Source: Bedellia somnulentella (taxonomy: Eukaryota; Arthropoda; Insecta; Lepidoptera; Bedelliidae). From it: DNA of 64,000 bases. The stretch spans positions 6,820,001 to 6,884,000 of the forward strand of contig OY755177.1 of assembly GCA_963576735.1 (NCBI GenBank), written 5' to 3'. Position 1 is the first letter of the stretch, and each line of letters starts with the position of its first letter. The position numbers were made by a program, and so were the translations under genes. The notes below the pieces were generated by a model that did not search any database, was not told the origin of the DNA, and was given only the letters and a program-made list of their open reading frames with translations. Positions 53,487-64,000 of this stretch are shown piece by piece.

Positions 53487-53929
53487 ATAACACGGTCTAG
53501 ATTTAGGTACCTATGTACAGTTTAATGACTTGTCGTATTGGATACTAACTCAAAAATAAAGGTTCTATATGTTTACCATTTGTCATACGAATGTTACCCT
53601 AAACGGGATTTAAACCAGGGAATTCTGAGTTGAACAAACTTGGCAATTAAATTACTGTAATTAGGAAGAAGATATTTCCGCAATTTGATGACTACCAACA
53701 TGATTTCATACGCCCACGCTCACTTCACGTCTATATTGAAAGCTCTGTTCAGTATAACTATGCCAACCCAAAAAAAAACCTTTTTAAAAATATAAATATA
53801 TCCAGCTTTCGATGAAATAAAGAATAGCAGTATATAAGTATTAAAGCAGAAATATTTAGATAGCTTTTGTTTCAGGTGCTCTAATTTGATTACCATTAAT
53901 AAAACCAATGTAATTTTTCTTAAAATAAA

Positions 53930-54110
53930 TACATACATAATGCTCATGGCTATAAATCCATAGAAGGGGTAGCCAGAGCCTAGGAATAAGAAATAAGAAA
54001 CGATTGTTAAATGAAGAATATTGGTGATGGTTCTCCAACCACATCATTCAAAAACCACTTAAAAAGCACCATACATAGTCACCTCTTACGAAATCCCACA
54101 GAAAGAAATA
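53930..54110 (-). repeat. Diverged family B copy
   Basis: ATGCTCATGGCTATAAATCC, AGAAGGGGTAGCCAGAGCC and TTGGTGATGGTTCTCCAACC. Confidence 0.65.
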
Positions 54111-54654
54111 CGTAGGCAACAATAAACATCTTTTTTTTCATGAATCTTTTATTTAAATTCTCCTTAATATAATTGTATTCAATAATTAGTGTTTCTGTAA
54201 GCATTTCCTATGCTGTTTGCACGCTCAAAGCATTTTAACGTTTACGAAATTTAAAAAGAAACTTCGTAACTTAGTTTTCGCTCTACCAAAGTTTCACTCA
54301 AGACGTGTAAGAAAAAGAAATCTTTTAAACAAAAAGTTTACACGAGCTTTTATCCGTTGAACTTTTACAAGTTTGTATTCATTTCCTTTTTATCCATATA
54401 ATTAAATGTATTATTTATTAAAAGCTATTGTTTAACTTACAATGTATTTATCTATTTATGTTACTGGGTTGTAATCTTAAAACTCAATTTTGATGTAGAT
54501 ATCTTCAACCAATTGAGCGGAAAATTTGTACACATGTTTAGTTTGGATGACAAAGCATGATAAATAATAGTAAGTAAGTAAGATGTGTGAAGTAATTCTA
54601 AATCAAATGAAAGCTTTTACTATAAATAACTAAAAAAAAAAGAAGCCATACAGC

Positions 54655-54925
54655 AAAGTGAATGTAGTACAGATGAAGAACATTGCTAGTGTTAGGTTGT
54701 GTGATCGGTTAAGATATAGAAATCATAGTAAAAATTCTGTGAAAAAAAGCTTTCATTTAAACGATCAAATAGAGAAAGACAAAAAGCTCAGAAAGGCAAG
54801 CGTTCGAAGTATAAAGAACAAAAGATTGATCGATGTAAAGGAAGCTAGAGGAGTTTGCCGAGATCGTACCAAGGCGATCGATAGTCTCTACCTACCGCAA
54901 TGGGAAATAATGACGTGAGTATATG
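54655..54925 (+). pseudogene. LINE 3' fragment
   Basis: KASVRSIKNKRLIDVKEARG and CRDRTKAIDSLYLPQWE match the 50280..50420 LINE end with deletions. It ends GACGTGAGTATATGTA. Confidence 0.65.
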
Positions 54926-55532
54926 TACCCACAAAAAGTTACAACATAAAAATAAAAGGCTCATTTTATCCTCAGCAACAAAAAACCTCCTGAATTTTTA
55001 TTTGTTATTTATTTACATGGCTATTCGTATATTCGCTGTCCATGCCAAAGTGCTAAGTTGCTGTCAGTTATGAAATTCCGGCACAATGGTTTGAACCCCT
55101 AACAACTCTCTAACAATGAAAATTTCAGAAAACTGTGTGAACATGTCGATCAAAAGTATTTTGTTTTTGTTGCAAAGCTTTGTTGAATATCGTAAAAGTA
55201 CCGGCTTTACTTTGACTTGTTTAATGAAAAACCTTCACCGTGCCTTAACTCACTTACCTTATCAGAGAAAATTACCTCTTGATCTTGGTTGAAGCAATAA
55301 GTTAGTTTTATATTCTGCAATTAGTTATAAATCTAATTAAAGATGATATTGAGGATTTCTGAATTATATGCCGGATCATCTTAGAACGCTTTGCATTTAT
55401 AGACTTGTTCGACTGTCTTGGAGTGTAATTTAGTCGTATGAATTATCCTTTTACACGTTTCAATCGTTTTAGATAATCATAGTCATATTAGTAATGGCAA
55501 CTAGGACTTTAAAGCAAATTGTGATTGAAATG

Positions 55533-55691
55533 AATTGAGCTGAGCGAGTTAGGTGAACCTCAGTTTTCTTACTATCTGTGCAGTCGGTCTTAAGCTTTAA
55601 GCCGTGCTTTAGAGGAGTTCAATCACTAAAAAGTGGCCTACCCGCTTATATTCAAAGAATATCCCTCGACTGCGTCTCGCTCAGCTCAATT
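55533..55691. repeat. Foldback element with 16-bp perfect inverted ends
   Basis: AATTGAGCTGAGCGAG (55533..55548) is the exact reverse complement of 55676..55691. The 159-bp unit looks like a small non-autonomous DNA element. Confidence 0.6.
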
Positions 55692-55992
55692 AGCTCAATG
55701 GCGAAGTGAAAACGTTCATGTAGATTACTGCTCTTATTAATACTCTTACGTTACTAGGTGGCTGGGTGAATGATGAAATAATTCGATGATAATTCATATT
55801 TTTTCTCAACCATAACTGAGCTGCGTATAAATGCCATAATTTTGCAAAATTTCGTTGAGATCGCTCAAGGGGTTCCGGAGAAGTAGCGCATCTAAGAAAC
55901 AACTAGCCTGGGTATAAGATTACATTATATTATAAGTTTATACTGTTTCTAGTAGTACTATTTATATTTTTCACATGTCTTTTTTGACTCTC

Positions 55993-56040
55993 ACCTCTCC
56001 CATGGGCGAAGAAGAAAATGAAAAAAAACATGGGAGAGGT
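55993..56040. repeat. Perfect 12-bp hairpin
   Basis: ACCTCTCCCATG and CATGGGAGAGGT enclose 24 purine-rich bases. Confidence 0.75.
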
Positions 56041-56929
56041 GGTACTCTCCGACAAAAGAACAGGCGGTCGGGGTCAGGGACTCAGGTTCAAGAACAATGT
56101 TCAAGTATTTATACGAGTATTTTTATTATTTTATGCTCTTAAAACCTTTTGTCTTCTCTCTAGTTCCGAACTAAGATGAAACTACACCGCCGTAATGTAA
56201 CTTAATAATTAGGTTGTGATTGAATAAAAATATGCTCAAAGCACCAAGTTTAAAATCCCCTGGCATATTTGAAAACATTACTAAATTTAAATGAATCTCA
56301 AGAGGTTTGCCACGATACGATCCTACAAAGCGGTGGTCGAAGGTTCAAGAACCGACGAACGAAAGGTAAATAAATCATAAGCGTATTATTCTCACGTAAT
56401 AATTTGAAATTTGGGAAGGAAATCTATCATTAAAATTCCACTCGCATCCCAAAAAACAGAAGCAATCACGTCCCCACCGATTTTACAGCCATAGCTTTTT
56501 TAATAGCAGAACATTCCGATTCGTTTCACTGTTTTGCTTGTATTTTCGATTCTGGCGTGTAATGGCGAACCCATGTTCTATAATACGAAATGACGCAAAA
56601 AATAACTTTATTATGCTAAAAACGGATCAAATATTCTTTCGATTTTTGCTCTGGAATTCTTTTTGATGTTGTGCAAGTAATCACGGCACCCAACGGGCGG
56701 ATATAATTTTCATATTTAGTTTTCGCTTAAGACATGATGTAGCAGTTCTTTTAAGATAACTGTAATACCAGATATTTCATATAACTTCAATCGCCGATCT
56801 GCCAAAACAGGATCATATTCATGCTCACCATTTCTGTAGTCATAACGCTTTTAGAACGGAGCAGGTTTCATCTTTCGCGTTTCCAATATCTCACGCTTGC
56901 ACGCGCAGCAATTATCAAAGCATATTTAT

Positions 56930-57395
56930 ATGAAGAGTTTTAAACCCTTCTATGTATGTGCACGGTGGGAATGAAAAATATGAAAATAGCAGTCAGACAT
57001 AGATTCAAAGCTTGTAGCCACCCTAAATATGGTGTCGATAGAAGCATCGTAGTTAGTTCTATGCAACACATTTCAAATTAGATTATTATAAATAATTTTC
57101 AACCCTTCAATCGTAGGGTATAATTCAGCGGCCGATTTCGCTGATAGAAATAGCTATGATAAAGTCAACCCTAAGCTTTTAGCCACTCTGAAAGTGGTGT
57201 CAATAGAAGCGTTGTAATTTTATGCAACGCATATCAAAAAAATATATTATGAAGAACCTTTAACCTCCTCTAGATCGCTTCATTCATATTGCACATTCAT
57301 AAGGTACAATCCAGCGGCCGATTTCGCTCATATCAACAGCAAAGTCGAACCAAAGCTTCTGGCCACCCTAAAAGTAGTAAGCGTCTGAAATGTTC
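56930..57395. repeat. Diverged tandem repeat, unit about 165-180 bp
   Basis: AAGCTT followed by a GCCACYCT block recurs at 57008, 57173 and 57353; CAGCGGCCGATTTCGCT occurs twice, and a TATGAAGA...AACC...CCTTC-like block three times. Confidence 0.65.
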
Positions 57396-58109
57396 TTTGT
57401 ATTAACTGCTAAGAAATCGGAATATATCATTATAGGAACTAAGAAATATTACATCCGTGGAGCATTAGCTCGATCCCCAATAAAGCTATTTCTATCATGA
57501 AGGATGAAATTTACAAATAATTTCAACAAATTCAATACCGGCTCGAAGCCGTATTTAATATAAACGATTAAATCGGCGAGAGATTGGTTATTCAATTTCA
57601 TCAAATTGTATTGAAACAAAATTATTGTGACGTCGTCTATGTTGAATATACATCTAACCATACAAACATTATATACATTATACTTACATATACATTTAGC
57701 CGGTTTCTAGTATTTTATAGACAGTGGGTAGAGGTAAAATGCAAATTCTTTGAAATGTAAAATTTTTAGATCCATATTTGTTTCGTTGTTTCAGACTCAC
57801 TTGCTCCTTGTATAAATCATTTCAAAACAGTATTTTCTTTAACAAACATTTTCGATGTGTAAATTAGATGGGGACTCTCAAAGTCAATTTATGATATTAA
57901 TCGTAGTTCAGTTAGAATATTGTAGAGTGACAATGCTAACATAGTTATGACTTGTAAGGCAAGTTAAGCTTTCAGTCGCGGCTACCATCACAGAAGTCGC
58001 TAATACTCATATCAGCTAACTCACACAATCACATAGACAGAGATAAGTGTTTGTAAGAATTAGATCTGGAAAATGATCAAATGACTACATGTATTATGTA
58101 TATATAACA

Positions 58110-58185
58110 TATCAGCAGGAGTTTCTAGCTCTGACTCTCTGGCTACCCCTTTTTGGGATTTGTGGCCGTGAGAATATGTATGTAT
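58110..58185 (+). repeat. Family B tail fragment
   Basis: GAGTTTCTAGCTCTGACTCTC, GGGATTTGTGGCCGTGAGAA and (TATG)n. Confidence 0.7.
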
Positions 58186-58644
58186 ATAAAATTGTACGTA
58201 CACCAGATGTAGCTTTAATAATTAGTATGGTTGAATAAATCCGAACAAGGGAGTCAGGCTGTTAATAATGCAATTTGTCATTTGAATGTTTCCAGCCATA
58301 AATTCTGTATTGAACACATGGCTCAAATGAAAGTACTTAATGGAAACTTGGTAATATTAATGTTTCAGCTATTTGGGGCTCACTTGTTCATCTTTTTGTG
58401 GCTTTGTACCCAAATCAAACAGACCTAGGTATTGTACGTACCAAATGTATGTATGTAATGTAACCTCATACCACGTCTGAAGTTATTGAAAAGAGAAAAT
58501 TAAGTTACTTGTTGTGTTTGTTTTATAAGGATGTTATTGTAGAATTTTCCATCATGAGGATTTTATTAATTAATTGAAGCATTGAGATCCAGATTAAATT
58601 GTTCTAAGATTATTATTTTATGAAATTACATATTTATTTATTTA

Positions 58645-59600
58645 TAAAAAAAAAAAAAAAAGATTTATTGGATCCAAATATTACACATAATATAAAATAA
58701 AATTACAATGCACTGCCTCCCAAAAGGGTTGCCCGTAGTGCGGGAGGCAGACTTCCCAGGAGGTCTTTACATTGGGGTCCAGGACTTATTTACTAATATT
58801 TGAATGAAAACAAAACAGTCAATTAAAAATTGAAAATATGAAGACAGTGAAAAAGAAAGTAATCAAATAACAAATTAACACAAATGCAGAACAAAAAATA
58901 AAAAATACAACTTAAAGGATACTTAAGGGCATTCGTTATACAGGTAAAGGTAAATTAAGAAAAAAGATTTTTTTTAAAAAAATAATAAAAAAATACAAAT
59001 TATAATGATTTTGAATCATAATCTTAGAATGTAAATTTATACCAGTTTATTTAATAGTATGTGTGTGCGGTTGAGTGCGCATGTGCGTGTGTGTGTGTGT
59101 TTGTGTTGTAAATATATTAGACCTATTCTATTTTGTAACCTTTAACAAGTTCTCCGTTTCCTCATAGTTTAGCTTTAGTGCCCAATCAGTTATGTGTTTT
59201 TTAAATAATTTACTATTAAGGGTAAGCGTATCTAATTTGGCAGTATGATTCACATGTCTGTATATATAAGACGCTATAAAATCATATTGTCTTTGGGCGA
59301 AGGTTGATTTGCATTTTGGTGTGGGAATTTTATTAAACCTTTTGCTCTGTTCTGGTAGGAGGGACAATAGACCAACATGTTGCCTACATAGACATGCCAC
59401 TATGTACAATCTACGAACTGAAAGAACCTTTGCCTCTTGGTATAAGTTAGTGGTTGGGTATCTATACGGGCGGTTCATCATAACTTTAAGGACGGATCTC
59501 TGAGCACGCTCTATTTTGATGAATTGCGTTTTTGCAGCACCACCCCAGGCGCATATGCAGTATGAGACAATACTTTCACTCAATGCTTTGTAGATTTGTA
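58645..59600 (-). pseudogene. 5'-truncated LINE, C-terminal RT region and 3' UTR
   Basis: The frame 59128..59583 encodes about 150 residues: SESIVSYCICAWGGAAKTQF, IKIERAQRSVLKVM, RPYRYPTTNLYQEAKVLSVR and NHTAKLDTLTLNSKLFK. This is the region after the thumb in CR1/Jockey-type LINE ORF2. The endonuclease and palm are absent. A roughly 450-bp 3' UTR follows on the minus strand and ends with AATAAA then a T run (58647..58662). The frame itself has no stop, which suggests a fairly young truncated copy. A second LINE family, distinct from that at 49661. Confidence 0.75.
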
Positions 59601-59649
59601 AAAGTAATGTCGGATTACCAACTATTCGTATATTTTTAAAAACGTGTAT

Positions 59650-60430
59650 TAAGTTTGTATTATGTTTCAGCTTATTACAATAATTTCAGTAAAAGAACAC
59701 CATAATTTGTGTATCAGTTTAATTAATTCCTAGGATTTGTTAATTTTTTTAATTATAATAGTTCCATAAAATTATTGATATGATACTAATACACATATTT
59801 TTTGAGGGACCTTATCTCTACTGCACTCACTCTGCTCTCATGCGTCTTCTGTCACATCCAATATTCCCTGCCATCATGCACAGCATTCGAGCCTTCTCAG
59901 ACACCAATTGACTTATCAATAAACTAGTCTTTGCCCCATTTACATCATATTTTCTATCCCTTGTAAACAAACTTCGTGGAATATACATTAATGATTAACA
60001 ATAAAAAAATATACAAACTGAATGGATGAATGGATGAATATTTATCATTTAAATAAAAATAAACAAAATAAATAAAAATGCTTTATTTACAAGAAACAAG
60101 AGTATTAACAAGATCTTATTATAAATTATGTTCTGAGCTTGTTCTGCCATTAAGCGTGTCAATATTTAAGTCCTAATAATCCTATCATGTCTAACCAAAA
60201 TTCATATTATATTACAATACCAATGATTTATAAACTGTCAAAAAAAAATATTACAAAACAATCCAAATAAAAACACACACAATATTTACACATAATTAAA
60301 GATCAAATATTATTGCAATATGTCACATTAGAAATCAAAATTTAGGAAATAATTACTCATTAAAAATATATCATGTCAATAGGCCATGTCAAATATAATT
60401 ATTAAATGTCACATTGAAATAATCATTTAC
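59650..60430. other. Intergenic DNA, nothing recognised
   Basis: AT-rich, with (AAAT)-like runs near 60050. No exon found. Confidence 0.4.
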
Positions 60431-60437
60431 ATTATAT

Positions 60438-61321
60438 ACAGATCCACAATCATTTCTTGGCCGGTAAGGGCGTCGCTGTCATCGATATTAGTATTGCCAG
60501 TAAATAAAAATTAACCATTATAAGGGAAATAATTTTACATCATAAAGGCTAATTTATTTATGTATTGAAATGTCTTAATAAAACAATTTATATAATATTC
60601 ATTTAATTAATAACTAGTTGGTGTGTAGTGTCGGCTTAGAATAGCACTACCCCATTTCTACAGGTGGGTGTACGTAAGAGGCGACTAACGGTATTGGGGC
60701 TTTTAAGAGATTTTTGGGCGATGCGGTTGGAGACCCATCACCAATAACTTTACCATCTTTACCCCACTCAACTTTCCAAAAGTGGCTGAGGAGTCTAATT
60801 CCTTAGCTCTGGCTACCCCTTCTAGGGATTTACAGCCGTGAGTATATGTATGTATGTATGTAATAACTATAATTGTAAGTAAACAAGTTCGTTTTAATGT
60901 AAGCTAATTATATTTATTAATTTTTGCCCTTGTCTGGAATGTCTACCCGAATGACTGTGTATCCTAAATTTGTCGATCTTACATCCCAAATGTTGTCTGG
61001 AAGAGATCGCTTTTAGCGATAGCACTACCAATCGTACTTCTCTGCAAACTGTTTCATTATTTTATACTCAAGGATTTGTTATTTGTGACACTCAGAGTTA
61101 ATAAGTGGGTAACTACATAAAATCATTTTTTTAATCCTGTAAATCAGAGGCTGACCTTGTCGTGTACTGTCTTTTACATTTCATATTTACACATAGGTCC
61201 CCATAAAGGTGGCACAGAAAAAATAATTCTAAACATCAGATATCGGTTGGGTCATTCATTTTGCTGGGTCAGTGAATTTATGGGCACTTTTTTATTGCTG
61301 TTAACAGCCTTGTAACATATA
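60438..61321 (+). repeat. Compound repeat C, copy 2
   Basis: Same order as copy 1 at 1615..2509. It ends TTGTAACATATAACATAAC without the hAT element, so it preserves the empty site. Confidence 0.85.
60623..60861 (+). repeat. Family B inside repeat C copy 2
   Basis: Flanked by TAATAACTA on both sides, at the same place as in copy 1. Confidence 0.85.
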
Positions 61322-61645
61322 ACATAACATAACATAAACGTTCACGCCGAATACCTCCGAATGGGTTCGGCAGAGGTACTATTACTTCTGAACATCACGT
61401 GACTTTGTCACCTGGTGTTCAGAGTACCCACGTTTTGCATGTACAAATTTAGTGTACTCACGTGATAGGGGACAGGCCTATCGCCGTTTTGTATGAATAC
61501 ACTGTCACACGACTAAGTACAACTCAGCCATGTGGGTTTCCTCACGATTTTTTCCCTCACCGTTAACAATCGTGATAAATCCGGGATTTGAACACTAGTC
61601 GCTTGCACGTTAACCCGCGTTCTACCCATTAAGCTATCACGTCGT
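61322..61645 (-). repeat. Family A SINE at the end of repeat C copy 2
   Basis: ACATAACATAAAC tail, body with CACGTG sites, shortened tRNA-like head ending AGCTATCACG. Confidence 0.85.
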
Positions 61646-62093
61646 ATTTGCCTTGTATTTTTATATATATGTCAGACAGTTATGACTTAAGAAATGACAC
61701 ATTGGTATATCCCCGCATTAGGATTAGAACCCACGCATCAGTGTATACGAAGTGAAATCTTATTCAGGAGCATTTCCCCACTTCCCGTTACCTGCACCGC
61801 TATAGTCATGCGCGCACAACTTTTCGGACGGTGTTAGCCTACTTAGATAAAATTTAACAAAATAAATAATAATTTTCATAATTTTTTATATTGAATACTG
61901 GAAATCCAAGCGTTTACTAATAAGCAAAGATACATCATAAAAATAATTGTCTTTAAAAAAAAGTTTCCACTACAAAAAAATATTAATGAAAGTGATAATT
62001 TGTTATATACGTAGGTCACCCTATAATTTTTATTTAGTTGAGAACTAACTGACAATGACAGGCCGAAATTTCAAAATGGCGACAGTAGTACCA

Positions 62094-62121
62094 TGGTCGC
62101 CGCCGGCCAAGAAAAGATTGT
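62094..62121 (-). repeat. Inverted head of repeat C
   Basis: Reverse complement of the repeat C start: CCGGCCAAGAAAAGATTGTG, GATCTGT. It faces the partial copy at 62147. Confidence 0.7.
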
Positions 62122-62146
62122 GGATCTGTAAGCAATTTACTATATA

Positions 62147-62725
62147 GATCCACAAACTTTCATCATATTAGTATATATACGTCATATATATACGTCATCG
62201 ATATTAGTATTGCCAGTAAATAAAAAAATACCATTATAAGGGGAGTAATTTTATAATGTATAACGACAAATAACACCTCAGTCTTCCCGTGACCATGATA
62301 ACTGAAAAGTTTTCGAAACGTCGGGCTTTTAAAAACCATGTAATAACACGCGATTAAAATATCCGAAAGTCTATATTTGTTTTAATTATAATTATATTTG
62401 CTTATTTTTGTCCTTGTCTTTAATGCCTACCCGAATGAATGACTGTGTACCCTGAATTTACTGATCTTACCTTCCAAATGTTGTTTGAAAGAGATCGCTT
62501 TTAGCGATAACACTGCCAATTGTACTTCTCTGTAAACTGTTTCATTATTTTACACTCAAGGATTTGTTATTTGAGACACTCAGAGTTAAAAATGTGGGCA
62601 CCTATATAAAATATTTTTTTTAATCCTTAATTAATTCAGAGGCTTACTTTGTCGTATATTATCTTTTACATTTGATGTTTATACACAGATCTCCTAAAAA
62701 AGCGGCACAGAAAAAATAATTCGGT
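62147..62725 (+). repeat. Compound repeat C, partial copy 3 without B or A
   Basis: Shares ATCGATATTAGTATTGCCAG and, further on, GAGATCGCTTTTAGCGATAA and GTACTTCTCTGTAAACTG. Between these lies ATAACTGAAAAGTTTTCGAA, not in copies 1 and 2. Confidence 0.7.
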
Positions 62726-63114
62726 ATGCAAAGTTTTACAAAAGTGATGCTATTAAATATACTGGCAGATGAGGTCGACATCCTAGTATGCAACATGAGC
62801 GAGCTTGAAAAAGCAGTTACAAAATACATATGCTACGGTAATCCAGAGTAATATTTTCATTTTAAAAAGTTTGTTTTATGTAAAAATTTTTTTTATTAGT
62901 TAGTATGAATATATAATTTATTAGATATTATTTAATAGTAAAATTGGTTATTTGTAGGTTATGTGATAGTAAATTTATCATTGTTTTTATTTTTAGATAT
63001 AATTCTTTGTATTGTAATTTGAAATGTATATTAATTAGCCATTTATGTGTACTTGGTATATTTAAAAAATGTCGCATTGGTGTTCACTGTAATGGCATTT
63101 TTTTTGTAAATGTG

Positions 63115-63116
63115 AA

Positions 63117-63147
<31 letters not shown>

Positions 63148-63150
63148 ATG
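63115..63150. repeat. (AAAT)n microsatellite
   Basis: About eight AAAT units after GTAAATGTGAAT, probably a retroposon tail. Confidence 0.7.
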
Positions 63151-63296
63151 CTGATTACGAAACTATTTTGAGATATTATGCTTTTAAACAATATTTTCTT
63201 GAAATTTAATCAAATAAAGCTAAAATGACTGTTATTTTATCATTAAACTGAAACACAATTCGACCTTTAGTATTATTAGTTCGGTCGCATAGAAAA

Positions 63297-63505
63297 TCCA
63301 TACTTCCATACTAATATTATTAATCGGAAAGTGAGTTTGTTTGTTTGTTTATTTGTTCCGCTTTCACGCCGTAACTACTAAACCGATTGCTTTGAAATTT
63401 TGCAGAAACTTTTTATCACTGAAAGAAATATATTCCTGAGGGAAAACCAAAACATTGTTGGCTTGCTGGATGAATGGGAGATGGCGCTGTGTGTTATTTA
63501 AAACA
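63297..63505 (+). mobile_element. Helitron 5'-end fragment
   Basis: TCCATACTTCCATACTAATA after an A, then GTTTGTTTGTTTATTTGTTC and TAACTACTAAACCGATTGC, as at many Helitron 5' ends. No 3' end was found. Confidence 0.5.
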
Positions 63506-63552
63506 AGGTAATATATTGCAAACGAATTTAAACATGTAAATTACAATACAAT

Positions 63553-63720
63553 TTTGGAAAGTTGAGTGGGGAAAAGATGCTTCAACAAAGGTTGTTGGTG
63601 ATGGGTCTGCAACCGCATCGCCCAAAAATCCCTTAAAAGCCCCAATACCGATAGTCGCCTCTTACGTACACCCACCGGAAGAAACGGGGTAGTGCTATTC
63701 TAAGCCGACACTACACGGCA
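63553..63720 (-). repeat. Family B copy, tail missing
   Basis: TTTGGAAAGTTGAGTGGGG to GCCGACACTACACGGC in reverse. Confidence 0.75.
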
Positions 63721-64000
63721 TCAACATTACAATTAAAACAACTATTACAAAACTAAACCCATGTTATAACACGCGATTGAAGATCCGAAAATACATAGTT
63801 ACTATCCGTACTAGAACGAACATAATAACTCGAATATAGGAACTTAGAACTAAATGATTTGTTTCATGATTCTTATCATATATTTTATGGAACTAAGGGG
63901 TTTGAATAGCAAATGAAAGTTAGTATGGTAATTTTTGACATTTCTGTATTAAGAAACTTGAAACTTGATGTGATTGACTGTCATAACCACTACAGAAGAG

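Overview
The window looks like nuclear DNA of an insect, most probably a moth or butterfly. It is AT-rich, has split genes with long introns, and most of its length is transposable elements and their relics. The order-level call is inferred from the repeat types (tRNA-headed SINEs, Helitrons with CTAG ends, LINEs with a (TATG)n tail); no marker gene fixes the species. All alignments were made by eye.

Host genes. Two alpha-carbonic anhydrase-type genes lie in tandem on the minus strand. Gene 1 is modelled as six phase-compatible exons from 24117 down to 5870. It has all three zinc-binding histidines, but the proton-shuttle histidine reads Gln. Gene 2 starts at 1362 and runs off the left edge after two exons; its N-terminus is acidic and the usual QSPI motif is altered. 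A short THAP-type zinc-finger first exon sits at 39938..40008.

Mobile elements, left to right. A 2.9 kb hAT element (2510..5406) has a broken transposase and a nested SINE. A Ty3/gypsy LTR retrotransposon (14244..20095, minus) has LTRs that look identical, a 4-bp target duplication and one uninterrupted gag-pol frame; it sits 39 bp upstream of a carbonic anhydrase exon. A Helitron (26640..32592) has both termini, a broken Rep-helicase and an embedded open reverse-transcriptase fragment. A mariner relic lies at 36600..37694. A DIRS element (40049..47171) keeps its left and right inverted terminal repeats and the internal complementary region. Its tyrosine recombinase is split by a 1.3 kb LTR-like insertion. 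LINE fragments lie at 13104, 39708, 49661, 54655 and 58645.

Small repeats. Family A is a tRNA-headed SINE of about 360 bp (about 12 copies, often with 13-bp target duplications). Family B is an approximately 245-bp retroposon (about 20 copies); its 3' end matches the 3' end of the LINE fragments, which suggests that LINE mobilises it. Family C is an approximately 0.9 kb compound unit near 1.6 kb and again near 60.4 kb, with B and A at the same internal positions. Its right-hand copy is the empty site for the hAT insertion. The rest is intron or intergenic DNA in which I see no gene.
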